A stretch of 35,294 bases of DNA, from positions 1 to 35,294 of the forward strand of contig JAFMJW010000013.1 of the NCBI GenBank assembly GCA_017853315.1, given 5' to 3'. Shown here piece after piece: positions 14,818-27,444 of this stretch (positions are counted from its first letter, which is position 1; each line of letters opens with the position of its first letter). The translations under genes and the position numbers were made by a program. A model generated the notes under the pieces. It saw nothing but the letters and a program-made list of their open reading frames with translations. It ran no database searches and had not been told where the DNA came from. Source of the DNA: Alphaproteobacteria bacterium (GTDB lineage Bacteria; Desulfobacterota; Binatia; UBA12015).

Positions 14818-15642
14818 CTACTTGGCCGAGCTCAGCTCGTCGTCGATGACCGCCTTGAAGCGATCCGGCGGCTGGGCGCCCTTCAGCTGGCGGCCGTTGA
14901 TGACGAAGGAGGGCGTGCCGGAGACGCCGAGCGAGGCGGCCTCGGCCTTGTCCTTGTCGATCTTGGCCTTGGTCTTCTTGTTCGTGACGCAGTCGTCGAA
15001 CTTCGCCTTGTCGACCTTCTTGTCGCCGGCGTACTCGAGCGCCTTCTCCTTGAAGTTCTCGGGCGTCACGTCCTTCTGGTTCTCGAAGTAGCCCTTGTAC
15101 GCGGCCCAGGCGGCGTCGGGGTTCTGCTCCTTCAGGCACTCGTAGGCGATCGCGGCCGGCTCCGCCCACGGGTGGAACGGCAGCGGGTAGTGCTTGTAGT
15201 AGAACTTGACCTTGTCGCCGTAGGTCTTCAGGACTTCGTTCTCGACCGTGTTGTAGCCCTTGGTGCAGAACGGGCACTGGAAGTCCGAGTACTCGACGAT
15301 CGTCACCTTCGCGTCCTTGCCGCCCTTGAACGGCTCGCCCGCGAGGGAGATCTTGGCCATCACGGCCTTCGAGGGATCGACGGTGACGTCGTCGAGCTCG
15401 CCGAAGACGACGTAGCGAAGGTCGGGCGAGGCCACGAAGCCGACCTTCTGGCCGCCCACGTTGAGCGTGCCCTGCTTCACGCCCTTGATCGGCGAGTCCT
15501 TCACGTCGGACACGGTGATGGTCGCCGCCGGCGGAAGATTGTTCTTCTTGCGGTAGTACTTGATGAGGGTCTCGTTGTCGTCGGCATGGGCCGTCCCGGC
15601 AAGGGCGAGCAGACCAGCGACGGCGGCGATTCGCAGAAACAT
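14818..15642 (-). CDS. Periplasmic DsbA/DsbC-like thiol-disulfide protein
   Basis: 274 aa. The ATG at 15642 follows a perfect AAGGAGG (15648-15654) by 5 bases. A signal peptide ends at AGTAHA, just before DDNETL. Residues about 21-105 include VGFVASPDLRYVVFGELDD, which resembles the N-terminal dimerisation domain of DsbC. The thioredoxin-fold domain follows: VTIVEYSDFQCPFC (Cys 123 and 126), HYPLPFHPWAEPAA, and the cis-Pro loop GVSGTPSFVING (Pro near 244). The last domain is of the DsbA/thioredoxin_4 type with a CPFC active site. The likely role is oxidation or isomerisation of exported proteins such as the Cys-rich protease in the same gene group. Lys/Asp-rich, unlike its neighbours, as often in periplasmic proteins. 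Confidence 0.85.
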   Translation of the reverse strand: MFLRIAAVAGLLALAGTAHADDNETLIKYYRKKNNLPPAATITVSDVKDSPIKGVKQGTLNVGGQKVGFVASPDLRYVVFGELDDVTVDPSKAVMAKISLAGEPFKGGKDAKVTIVEYSDFQCPFCTKGYNTVENEVLKTYGDKVKFYYKHYPLPFHPWAEPAAIAYECLKEQNPDAAWAAYKGYFENQKDVTPENFKEKALEYAGDKKVDKAKFDDCVTNKKTKAKIDKDKAEAASLGVSGTPSFVINGRQLKGAQPPDRFKAVIDDELSSAK

Positions 15643-15703
15643 CCAATCCTCCTTGGTTGGCACGACGCCTCGCGGCCCCGGGATTCGGGGGGAGGCTTGG
15701 CGG

Positions 15704-15732
15704 AGGTTGCCCCTCGGACACGACGCGGTCAA
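15704..15732 (-). promoter_or_regulatory. Candidate promoter of the DsbA-like gene
   Basis: TTGACC on the minus strand (15727-15732) matches five of six -35 positions. Seventeen bases further, CAACCT (15704-15709) keeps the key A2 and T6 of a -10 box but little else. Transcription would begin about 55 bases before the ATG at 15642. Weak evidence. Confidence 0.3.
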
Positions 15733-15803
15733 GCCGACGCCCCGCTGGCGGACCCGGCGGGCGGCCCCCGGGCCCGCGCTCGCGGTTCTCGGCCCCACGC
15801 TGC

Positions 15804-15809
15804 TATAGG
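15804..15809 (+). promoter_or_regulatory. Possible malQ -10 element
   Basis: TATAGG, within GCTGCTATAGGCC, is the only AT-rich hexamer in this GC-rich gap and lies about 70 bases before malQ. No convincing -35 hexamer is found upstream. Confidence 0.2.
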
Positions 15810-15876
15810 CCGTGCGCGGCGGACGAGCCGCGGCCCGGGCGTCGCGCCCGGAGCCGCCGGTGCGGTGGACCCGACG

Positions 15877-19974
<4,098 letters not shown>

Positions 19975-19984
19975 ACCCGGCGCC

Positions 19985-21763
19985 TCAGGCGTCGAGCAGC
20001 GCGATCGGCAGGTCGACCAGGCGCGAACGCAGGTACTCGCCGAGCCCCTTCGCCTGCGGGTCGAACCGGGTCGAGCCCGCGACGCCCTCGCCGAGCAGGC
20101 CGACCAGGACGAAGTTCACCGCGAGCAGGTTCGGCAGTTCGCAGCGCCGGACCGTGAGGCTCGCGGCCTCCGGGACGAGCTCGCGCAGGCGCTCGACCGT
20201 CAGGTTCGCGCGCAGCCATGCCCAGTCGGACTCCCGGCGCGCCCACACCCCGACGTTGGCGTTGCCGCCCTTGTCCCCCGATCGGGCGCCGAAGAGCGTG
20301 CCGAGCGGCACGCGCCGGGTCGGCCCGGACGCCGCGGCGCCGGCGGGCGCGTCCGCCGGCGCGGGAATCGGCCCGGCGGCGCGCAGGCCGCGCGCGAGGG
20401 CGGTCGGCTGGACCTGCAGGTGCCTGCCGTCGTCGAGCACGACCTCCTCCCGGATCGCGTCGACCGGGACGAGCGTCGGCCAGTAGACGCCGAACGGCGT
20501 CTCCGGCGTCGGCGGCGAGGTACAGAAGAAGCCCGGGTAGTTCGCGACCGCCATCTCGATCGCGGCGTTCGTGAACGCACGTCCGACCTTGTGCGCCTCG
20601 CGGTCCTTCACCGTCACGCGCAGCAGGGCCGTCGCCTCCTCGTTGGTCGGCGCGTCGGGCTTGTCGAGTCGCACGAGGCGCACGTCGGCCGAGTCGAACG
20701 CACTCTCCCCTCCGGTCGCCCCGAACAGCGTCCGCCGCACGAGAGCCGCCTTCTCCTCGACGTCGAGCCCGGTCAGCACGAAGGTCGCCCCGTTGCGGTA
20801 ACCGCCGACGTAGTTGATGCAGACCTTCGTGCGGGCGGGCGCCGGCTCGCCGCGCACGCCCGAGACGAGCACGCGGTCGGGCGCCTCCTGCGACAGCCGG
20901 ATCGTGTCGAAGCGCGCGACCACGTCGGGATTCGGGTAGTCGGCCCCGTCGATCTCGTAGAGGAGCTGCGCGGTCACGGTGCCCACGGAGACGAGTCCGC
21001 CGGTGCCCGGGTGCTTCGTGATCACGCTCGACCCGTCCTCGTGGACCTCGGCGATCGGGAAGCCCGGGTGCTCGAGGCCCGGGACCTCCCGGAAGAACGA
21101 GTAGTTGCCGCCGGTCGCCTGCGGCCCGCACTCGATCACGTGCCCCGCGACCACCGCCCCGGCGAGCCGGTCCCAGTCGTCTCGCTTCCAGCCGAAGTGC
21201 CACGCGGCCGGCCCGACGACGAGCGAGGCGTCGGTCACGCGCGGGCAGACGACGACGTCGGCGCCGTCGTCCAGCGCGGCGACGATTCCCCACGCCCCGA
21301 GGTAGGCGTTCGCGGACACCGGGGCGACGCCCGATCCGGCGAGCGGGCGCCCGGTGTCCAGGTGGGCGAGCGCTTCTCCCTGCTCCTGCAGGGCGCGCAG
21401 CCGCGGCATCAGGTCGTCGCCCTCGACGTGCGCCACCCGGACCTTGATCCCGAGCCGCTCCGCGATCTCCCGCAGCCGCTCGGCGAGCCCCGCCGGGTTC
21501 AGTCCGCCGGCGTTCGCGACGATCCGGACGCCGCGCTCCCGGGCGAGCCCGAGGCAGTCCTCCATCTGGCGCAGGAAGGTCGTCGCGTAGCCCAGGGAGG
21601 CGTCCTTCGCGCGCGCCTTCCAGAGAATCAGCATCGTGAGCTCGGCCAGGTAGTCGCCGGTCAGGAAGTCGATCGGTCCGCCTTCGAGCATCTCGCGCGC
21701 GGCCTGCAGGCGGTCGCCGAGGAACGCCGAGCAGTTCGCGATGCGAAGCGGCCTGCGGCTCAC
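19985..21763 (-). CDS. AtuA-like protein (DUF1446 plus C-terminal ferredoxin-like domain)
   Basis: 592 aa from the GTG at 21763, which overlaps the stop of the upstream hydratase gene (GTGA). The large N-terminal domain is DUF1446: FLTGDYLAELTM, ANAGGLNPAGLAE, VSANAYLGAWGIVAAL and VVVCPRVTDASLVVGPAAW. The C-terminal part (about 480-590) has GARSGDKGGNANVGVWAR and LPNLLAVNFVLVGLLGEG, as in full-length AtuA-type proteins. AtuA belongs to the acyclic terpene (citronellol/geraniol) utilisation cluster of Pseudomonas, where its exact reaction is not established. Here it is last in a run of acyl-CoA carboxylase genes, consistent with branched acyl-CoA breakdown. Whether terpenoids are the substrate is inference. 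Confidence 0.85.
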   Translation of the reverse strand: MSRRPLRIANCSAFLGDRLQAAREMLEGGPIDFLTGDYLAELTMLILWKARAKDASLGYATTFLRQMEDCLGLARERGVRIVANAGGLNPAGLAERLREIAERLGIKVRVAHVEGDDLMPRLRALQEQGEALAHLDTGRPLAGSGVAPVSANAYLGAWGIVAALDDGADVVVCPRVTDASLVVGPAAWHFGWKRDDWDRLAGAVVAGHVIECGPQATGGNYSFFREVPGLEHPGFPIAEVHEDGSSVITKHPGTGGLVSVGTVTAQLLYEIDGADYPNPDVVARFDTIRLSQEAPDRVLVSGVRGEPAPARTKVCINYVGGYRNGATFVLTGLDVEEKAALVRRTLFGATGGESAFDSADVRLVRLDKPDAPTNEEATALLRVTVKDREAHKVGRAFTNAAIEMAVANYPGFFCTSPPTPETPFGVYWPTLVPVDAIREEVVLDDGRHLQVQPTALARGLRAAGPIPAPADAPAGAAASGPTRRVPLGTLFGARSGDKGGNANVGVWARRESDWAWLRANLTVERLRELVPEAASLTVRRCELPNLLAVNFVLVGLLGEGVAGSTRFDPQAKGLGEYLRSRLVDLPIALLDA

Positions 21764-22527
21764 TTGCCCCTCCACGCGGGCTTGCGCTTCTCTCGGAACG
21801 CCCGCGGGCCCTCCTGCGCGTCCTGGCTCCGGTAGACCGGCTCGAACAGGCGATCCCCCTCGTCGAGCGCCTCGTGCCACCCGAGCTCGGCCGCGGCGTA
21901 GACGAGCGCCTTGCCCGCGCGCACCGAGAGCGGCGCGTTCTCGGCGATGCGGAGCGCCGTCGCCTGCGCCGCCGCTCGGAGATCCGCCTTCGGCACGACC
22001 CGGTTCACCAGCCCGACCTCGTAGGCGCGGCGCGCGTCGATCGGGTCGGCGGTCATGAGCAGCTCGAGCGCCACGCGCGGCGGGACGAGCCAGGGAAGCG
22101 GCGCGGCCCAGGGCGCGCCGCGCCCCCAGCGGGCCTCGGTGATGCCGAAGCTCGCGTGGTCGGCCGCGATGCACAGGTCGCACATCTGCGCGAGCAGGAA
22201 GCCCCCCGCCCACGCGAGCCCGTTCACCGCCGCGATGACCGGCTTCGGCATCTCGATGTTGCGCCCGAGGTAGGGCGCGTAGTCCGGCGGCGGAATCTCG
22301 AGCTTGAGCTCGGCCATCTCCTTCAGGTCGCCGCCGGCGCTGAACACCTCGTCACCCGCCCCGGTCAGGACCAGCACCGCGGCTCCTTCGTCGGCCGCGA
22401 AACGCCGGAAGCCCTCCCACAGGCCCTCGCGCACCGCCTTGTTCATCGCGTTGCGCGCCTCGGGCCGGTTGATCGTCATCCAGGCGACCGGCCCGTCCTT
22501 CTCCCACAGCACCTCGTTCCCGCTCAT
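21760..22527 (-). CDS. Enoyl-CoA hydratase/isomerase family protein
   Basis: 255 aa crotonase-fold protein. Motifs: VAWMTINRPEARNAMN near the start, VFSAGGDLKEM (oxyanion hole), KPVIAAVNGLAWAGGFLLAQMCDL and FGITEARWG. In rat crotonase the first catalytic Glu (E144) sits in GGGCELAMMCD; here that position is Leu (near residue 111). The second Glu (E164 in crotonase, FGQPE) is kept as Glu near 131. It may therefore be a hydratase with changed chemistry, an isomerase or a lyase. It lies between the biotin-carboxylase and AtuA-like genes, 32 bases after the former and overlapping the latter. It might act on the product of the carboxylase, as AtuE or LiuC do, but the substrate is not known. Confidence 0.88.
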   Translation of the reverse strand: MSGNEVLWEKDGPVAWMTINRPEARNAMNKAVREGLWEGFRRFAADEGAAVLVLTGAGDEVFSAGGDLKEMAELKLEIPPPDYAPYLGRNIEMPKPVIAAVNGLAWAGGFLLAQMCDLCIAADHASFGITEARWGRGAPWAAPLPWLVPPRVALELLMTADPIDARRAYEVGLVNRVVPKADLRAAAQATALRIAENAPLSVRAGKALVYAAAELGWHEALDEGDRLFEPVYRSQDAQEGPRAFREKRKPAWRGK

Positions 22528-22559
22528 GCTCTCCCCGTCCCCGGTCGATCGGGCGCCCC

Positions 22560-24641
22560 TCAGGCGCCCTTGCCGGCTTCCGTCGAGTCCTGTTCGCCGG
22601 CGATCACGACCAGCACCGCCCCCGCGTCCACCGTCTCGCCCGGCGCGACCCGGACCTCGGCCACGCGCCCCGCCTGCGGGGCGAGCACGCGGTGCTCCAT
22701 CTTCATCGCCTCGAGCACGACGAGCTCGTCCCCGTCGGCGACGACGTCCCCCTCGCGGACGTTCACCCGCACGATCTTGCCCGGCATCGGGGCGAGCAGC
22801 GATCCCGCGGCGACCGCCTGTGCATGACTCGGGAAGCGGTCGATCTCCACCAGCTCGCTCGCCCCCGCCGGTCCGTCGACCCAGGCGTGCGGGCCGTGGA
22901 GATGCACCGAGTGGCGCCGCACGACCCCGTCGATCTCGAGTTCCACTTCCCGCGCCGTGCAGGCACCGAGCCGCACTCCCGACACCGTCTCCCCGTCCAC
23001 GCGCACGTCGAGGCGGTCGCGGCCGAAGCGATAGCCGACGTCGATCCGCCGCGAGGCTCCGCCGCCGAGCCGCGCCTCCCAGGAGGCCTCCTGGAGGGCC
23101 GACGGTACGTTGCGCCAGCCCGAGGGAAGCGACCGCAGCGTCGGTGCCTCCTCGCGGCGCGCCGCCTGCGCGGCGAGCGTCGCCGCGAGCGCGTTGGCCG
23201 CGTCGGCGTCGAGCGGACCCGTCGCGCGCGACGCGCGCAGCGCCGCGACGATCGCCGCCGGCTCGTTGCGCAGGAGGAAATGGGTGTCGGTCCGCCCGGC
23301 GAGGAACTCCGGGTGGCGCAGGATGCCCGAGAGCAGCTCGCGGTTCGTACGCAACCCGTGGATCTCCATCGCGTCGACCGCGACGGCGAGCCGTCGGACC
23401 GCGGTCGCGCGGTCGGGCGCGTGGACGATCAGCTTCGCCACCATCGGGTCGTAGTCGACGCCGATCACGCTCCCGTCCTCGACGCCGCCGTCGATCCGCA
23501 GCCCGGGACCGGCCGGGAAGCGGAAGCGACGCAGCGTCCCGGTCGTCGGCAGGAAACCCTGCTCGGGGTCCTCGGCGCACAGGCGCACCTCGATCGCGTG
23601 GCCGTCCCGGCGCGGACGCCTCGCGGCATCGGGCAGCGGGCGCCCCTCGGCGACCTCGATCTGCAGGCGCACGAGGTCGAGCCCGGTCACGCACTCGGTC
23701 ACCGGGTGCTCGACCTGCAGCCTCGTGTTCACCTCGAGGAAGGCGAAGCGCCCGTCGGCGCCGAGCAGGAACTCGACGGTTCCGGCGCCGACGTAGCCGA
23801 TCGCGCGGGCGAGCGAGACGGCCGCGGCCCCCATGCGCTCGCGGAGCGCGTCGTCGACCGCGACCGAGGGCGTCTCCTCGACGACCTTCTGGTGGCGGCG
23901 CTGGATCGAGCACTCGCGTTCGAAGAGCGAGACGACGTCCCCGTGGCGGTCGCCGAAGACCTGGATCTCGACGTGTCGCGCGTCGTCCAGGTAGGGCTCG
24001 AGGAAGAGCGTCCCGTCGCCGAAGGCGCCCTTCGCCTCGCGCGCGGCCGCCTCGATCTCGCGCTCGAGATCGGAGGCGTCGCGCACGATCCTCATGCCGC
24101 GGCCGCCGCCGCCCGCGGAGGCCTTCACGAGCAGCGGGAAGCCTGCCTCCCGTGCCGCCTCCGCGCGCTGCGCGGGCGTCGTCCCCTCGACCGCGATCGT
24201 CTCGAGCAGCGGGACGCCGGCTTCCTTCGCCCGCCGCTTCGCCTCGAGTTTCGACCCCATCGCGGCGATCGCGTCCGCGGGGGGCCCGACGAAGACGAGC
24301 CCGGCGTCCTCGCACTTGCGCGCGAAGCCGGCGTCCTCGGAGAGGAAGCCGTAGCCCGGGTGGATCGCGTCGGCCCCGGTGCGGCGCGCCGCCTCGACGA
24401 TCGCGTCGCCGCGCAGGTAGGACTCGGCGGGCGAGGCGCCCCCGAGCCGCACTGCGACGTCGGCCTCGCGCACGAACGGCGCGTCGCGGTCGGGGTCCGA
24501 GAAGACCGCGACCGTCTCGATCCCCATCTCGCGGCAGGTGCGGAAGACCCGGCGGGCGATCTCGCCGCGATTCGCGACCAGCAGCCGGCGGATGGGCCGG
24601 GGCGCGGGCGCACTCGGCGGGGTCCTGGACGACTTGGGCAC
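22560..24641 (-). CDS. Acyl-CoA carboxylase alpha subunit (biotin carboxylase plus BCCP)
   Basis: 693 aa, the size of methylcrotonyl-/geranyl-CoA carboxylase alpha subunits. The GTG at 24641 follows GAGGAGA by about 7 bases. Domains in order: biotin carboxylase N-terminal (IRRLLVANRGEIARRVFR), ATP-grasp (GGGGRGMRIV, LEVNTRLQVEHPVTE), C-terminal carboxylase part, a middle segment of less defined type (about 480-600) and a biotinyl domain with VLEAMKMEH (biotin Lys near 647). It carboxylates its own biotin with bicarbonate and ATP, then passes CO2 to the beta subunit encoded just upstream. Methylcrotonyl-, geranyl- or another acyl-CoA are all possible substrates; sequence reading does not separate them. 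Confidence 0.93.
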   Translation of the reverse strand: MPKSSRTPPSAPAPRPIRRLLVANRGEIARRVFRTCREMGIETVAVFSDPDRDAPFVREADVAVRLGGASPAESYLRGDAIVEAARRTGADAIHPGYGFLSEDAGFARKCEDAGLVFVGPPADAIAAMGSKLEAKRRAKEAGVPLLETIAVEGTTPAQRAEAAREAGFPLLVKASAGGGGRGMRIVRDASDLEREIEAAAREAKGAFGDGTLFLEPYLDDARHVEIQVFGDRHGDVVSLFERECSIQRRHQKVVEETPSVAVDDALRERMGAAAVSLARAIGYVGAGTVEFLLGADGRFAFLEVNTRLQVEHPVTECVTGLDLVRLQIEVAEGRPLPDAARRPRRDGHAIEVRLCAEDPEQGFLPTTGTLRRFRFPAGPGLRIDGGVEDGSVIGVDYDPMVAKLIVHAPDRATAVRRLAVAVDAMEIHGLRTNRELLSGILRHPEFLAGRTDTHFLLRNEPAAIVAALRASRATGPLDADAANALAATLAAQAARREEAPTLRSLPSGWRNVPSALQEASWEARLGGGASRRIDVGYRFGRDRLDVRVDGETVSGVRLGACTAREVELEIDGVVRRHSVHLHGPHAWVDGPAGASELVEIDRFPSHAQAVAAGSLLAPMPGKIVRVNVREGDVVADGDELVVLEAMKMEHRVLAPQAGRVAEVRVAPGETVDAGAVLVVIAGEQDSTEAGKGA

Positions 24642-24673
24642 TCGGTCTCTCCTCGCGGCGCGCGCGCCGCCCC

Positions 24674-26272
24674 TCACATCCGGAAGACGCCGAAGGCGTC
24701 GGTGCCGCGCACGGGCGCGGAATGGCAGGCCGAGAGCGCGAGCCCGAGCACCGTGCGGCTGTCGCGCGGGTCGATGATCCCGTCGTCGTAGAGGAGGCCC
24801 GAGTTGATGGCGGCGAGCGACTCGCGCTCGATCTGCTCCTCGACCACGGCGCGCAGCGCCGCGTCCTGCGCCTCGTCGAAGGACTTGCCGGCCGCCTCGG
24901 CGGACTGCCGCGCGACGATCGAGAGGACGCCGGCCAGTTGCTGCGGCCCCATGACGGCGGTCTTCCCGTTCGGCCAGACGAACAGGAACCGCGGCCCGTA
25001 GGCGCGGCCGCACATGCCGTAGTTGCCGGCGCCGTAGCTCGCGCCGATCTGCAGCGTGAGATGCGGCACGGTGCTGTTCGAGACGGCGTTGATCATCTTC
25101 GAGCCGTCCTTGATCATTCCGCGCTGCTCGTAGGCGCGCCCGACCATGTAGCCGGTCGTGTTCTGGACGAACACGAGAGGGGTGTCCGAGCGGTTCGCGA
25201 GCTGGATGAACTGCGCCGCCTTCTCGGCCTCCTCCGAGAAGAGCACGCCCAGGTCGTTCGCGAGGATGCCGACCGGGTAGCCGTGGATCGAAGCCCACCC
25301 GGTCAGCAGGTTCGCACCGTAGAGCGGCTTGAACTCGTCGAGGCACGAGCCGTCGACGATGCGGGCGAGGACCTCGCGCACGTCGATCGGCCGGCGCAGG
25401 TCGGACGAGGCGAGGCCGAGCAGGTCCTCGGCGTCGTGGAGCGGCTCCTCGAAGCCGCCGGCGGGTCCGGGCCCGGACTTGCGCCACTCGAGCCGGCGCA
25501 CGATCGCGCGCCCGAGACGGATCGCGTCGCGCTCGTCCTCGGCGAGGAAGTCGGACACGCCCGAGACGCGCGAGTGCATCTCGGCGCCGCCGAGTTCCTC
25601 CTCCTCCGCGATCTCCCCGGTCGCCATGCGGACCAGCGGCGGCCCGCCGAGGAACACCTTCGCCTGCCCACGGACCATCACGACGTGGTCGCAGAGGCCG
25701 GGCAGGTAGGCGCCGCCCGCGGTCGCGTTGCCGAACACGAGCGCGATCGTCGGCACGCCCGCGGCCGAGAGCCGCGTGAGATCCCGGAAGATCGCGCCGC
25801 CCGGCACGAAGACCTCGGCCTGCCGCGGCAGGTCCGCCCCGCCCGACTCGACCAGCTGGATGCACGGCAGGCGATTCTCCGCCGCGATCTGCATCGCGCG
25901 GAGCGCCTTCTTCATCGTGAAGGGATTGGTCGCGCCGCCGCGCACCGTCGGGTCGTGCGCGACCACGACGCACTCGACGCCCGAGACGACGCCGACGCCG
26001 GTCACGACGCTCGCGCCGACGACGTACTCGCTGCCGAGCGCCGCGAGCGGCGAGAGTTCGAGGAACGGCGCGTCGCGGTCGAGCAGGAGCTCGACGCGCT
26101 CGCGCGGCAGCAGCTTGCCCCGCGCGCGGTGCCGGGCCACGTAGCGCTCGCCGCCCCCGGCGCGCGCGACGTCGAGGTGGCGCTCGAGTTCGGCGAGCTT
26201 CGCGAGCATCTCCTCCCGGTTGCGGCGGAAGTCCCCGGAGGCGCGGTCGAGCCGCGACGCGATCACCGGCAC
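24674..26272 (-). CDS. Acyl-CoA carboxylase beta subunit (carboxyltransferase)
   Basis: 532 aa, the usual length for MccB/LiuB/AtuC. The protein has the two crotonase-like carboxyltransferase halves: VECVVVAHDPTVRGGATNPFTMKKALRAMQIA in the first, VFGNATAGGAYLPGLCDHV and PPLVRMATGE next, then the C-terminal half with GILANDLGVLFSEEAEKAAQFIQL, FVQNTTGYMVG, GASYGAGNYGMCGRAYGPRFLF and WPNGKTAVMGPQQLAGV. The GTG at 26272 has GGAGG about 7 bases before it, inside a hairpin. Transfers carboxyl from biotin to the acyl-CoA. Genes for beta, alpha, enoyl-CoA hydratase and AtuA-like follow in order with 32-base gaps or overlaps, one likely operon. No acyl-CoA dehydrogenase or HMG-CoA lyase is in the window. 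Confidence 0.93.
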   Translation of the reverse strand: MPVIASRLDRASGDFRRNREEMLAKLAELERHLDVARAGGGERYVARHRARGKLLPRERVELLLDRDAPFLELSPLAALGSEYVVGASVVTGVGVVSGVECVVVAHDPTVRGGATNPFTMKKALRAMQIAAENRLPCIQLVESGGADLPRQAEVFVPGGAIFRDLTRLSAAGVPTIALVFGNATAGGAYLPGLCDHVVMVRGQAKVFLGGPPLVRMATGEIAEEEELGGAEMHSRVSGVSDFLAEDERDAIRLGRAIVRRLEWRKSGPGPAGGFEEPLHDAEDLLGLASSDLRRPIDVREVLARIVDGSCLDEFKPLYGANLLTGWASIHGYPVGILANDLGVLFSEEAEKAAQFIQLANRSDTPLVFVQNTTGYMVGRAYEQRGMIKDGSKMINAVSNSTVPHLTLQIGASYGAGNYGMCGRAYGPRFLFVWPNGKTAVMGPQQLAGVLSIVARQSAEAAGKSFDEAQDAALRAVVEEQIERESLAAINSGLLYDDGIIDPRDSRTVLGLALSACHSAPVRGTDAFGVFRM

Positions 26273-26274
26273 GC

Positions 26275-26297
26275 GCGCCCCTCCGGGATCGGGGCGC
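26275..26297 (-). promoter_or_regulatory. Hairpin overlapping the carboxyltransferase ribosome-binding site
   Basis: Perfect 7-bp stem, GCGCCCC (26275-26281) and GGGGCGC (26291-26297), with a 9-base loop. The GGAGG site (26280-26284 on the minus strand) lies partly in the stem and partly in the loop. It could modulate translation of the first carboxylase gene. Confidence 0.3.
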
Positions 26298-26341
26298 CCG
26301 GCGCGGACAGGGCTCCCGCCGACGTCATCGCCCTCTCGATA

Positions 26342-26381
26342 GCCTCCGGGGCGGGGTCGGATCCAGAGCCGGCCCGGAGGC
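26342..26381 (-). terminator. Stem-loop after the GST-like gene
   Basis: Perfect 9-bp arms, GCCTCCGGG (26342-26350) and CCCGGAGGC (26373-26381), with a 22-base loop, starting 8 bases past the stop of the GST-like gene. No T-tract. It suggests that the SDR/GST pair and the carboxylase genes are at least partly separate units. Confidence 0.35.
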
Positions 26382-26389
26382 GCAGCGCG

Positions 26390-27397
26390 TCAGTCCCGGA
26401 GCCAGCGAAGACAGTCGGTGTCGGCCAGGACCCGGTCGAGCGCCGTGCGCTCGGGCACCGCCGCGAGGCGCTTGCGCAGCACGTCGAGGGAACGCGCATG
26501 GTATTTCTGCGCCTCCTGCCGGAACGGGCGGCCGCCGATCTCGAGCGAGAACTCCTTCTCGCCCGCGAGCAGTGCCTTCGCGTTGGCGGTCGACCAGGGC
26601 AGGAACACCCCCGCGACCTCCTCGCGCACGAGCGGGAGGAGGGTCGGCGCGACCGACTCCCAGGACTCGAACTCGCCCTCGGCACGCGGCGACAGCATGC
26701 GCTCGGTCCAGGCGAGGACGCGCGGCGCTCGCTCGCGCAGCAGCGCGCCCGGGGTCGGGTCGGTCGCGGCCTGCCGGATCTGCGCGTAGACGCCGAAATC
26801 CGCGAACGCCGGGCGACCGCCGAAGAGGTAGGGGCGCGACTCGAGGTGCTTCTCGAGGATGTCGACCTGGCGCAGGAACGATCCCTCGATCGAGTCGCGG
26901 GTCGCCGCCGAGGAGCCGACGAAGGAGAGCCGCGGCACCATCCGGCCGCGCACCATCTCGACCGCCTGCGCGAGCGTCGCCTCGTCGATCCCGGGCATCA
27001 TCTCGCCCGCGATGCGGCGCGCCGCGCTCGCCTGGTCCGGCTCGTAGGTCCAGCGGTAGTGGAACATTCCCTTGTTGCCCCACTCGTCGCCGTACTCCTC
27101 GAGGAGCGCGGAGACGAAACCGGCGACCTCGCCCGGCGGGTGGATCGAGGGCTCGGGGTGAAGCTGTTCGAGGCGCTCGAGGATCGGGGTCGAGTCCTGC
27201 AGCACCGTGCCGTCGGGCGTGACGAGCAGCGGCACGAGCGGCAGCTTCGCGAGCGCGCGGAACTCGGTCTCGTTCGACTGGTCGCGAAGGATCCAGTCGT
27301 GCGGAAGCCCCTTGTAGCGCAGGTACGAGCGGACCTTGATCGAGTAGGGCGAGAGCTCGGCGCCGAACAGGCGGTAGCGTCCGGGGGATTGCGTCAT
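26390..27397 (-). CDS. Glutathione S-transferase family protein
   Basis: 335 aa, longer than most GSTs (about 200-230). The N-terminal thioredoxin-like half is clear: YRLFGAELSPYSIKVRSYLRYKGLPHDW, then LPLVPLLVTPDGTVLQDSTPILERLEQLHP with the cis-Pro and the glutathione-site Asp-Ser. The helical C-terminal half has LFGGRPAFADFGVYAQI, the usual C-terminal GST core motif, plus an extra C-terminal part of about 90 residues (GEKEFSLEIGGRPFRQEAQKYH) that I cannot place. The SPYS segment replaces a catalytic Cys or Tyr, so activity is uncertain. It follows the SDR gene on the same strand with 47 bases between. A role in removing reactive intermediates of the catabolic module is a guess. Confidence 0.75.
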   Translation of the reverse strand: MTQSPGRYRLFGAELSPYSIKVRSYLRYKGLPHDWILRDQSNETEFRALAKLPLVPLLVTPDGTVLQDSTPILERLEQLHPEPSIHPPGEVAGFVSALLEEYGDEWGNKGMFHYRWTYEPDQASAARRIAGEMMPGIDEATLAQAVEMVRGRMVPRLSFVGSSAATRDSIEGSFLRQVDILEKHLESRPYLFGGRPAFADFGVYAQIRQAATDPTPGALLRERAPRVLAWTERMLSPRAEGEFESWESVAPTLLPLVREEVAGVFLPWSTANAKALLAGEKEFSLEIGGRPFRQEAQKYHARSLDVLRKRLAAVPERTALDRVLADTDCLRWLRD

Positions 27398-27444
27398 GGG
27401 TCGTCTCCTCGGGCTTGGATCGCGGGGCTGGCGCGGCGGCGCGC

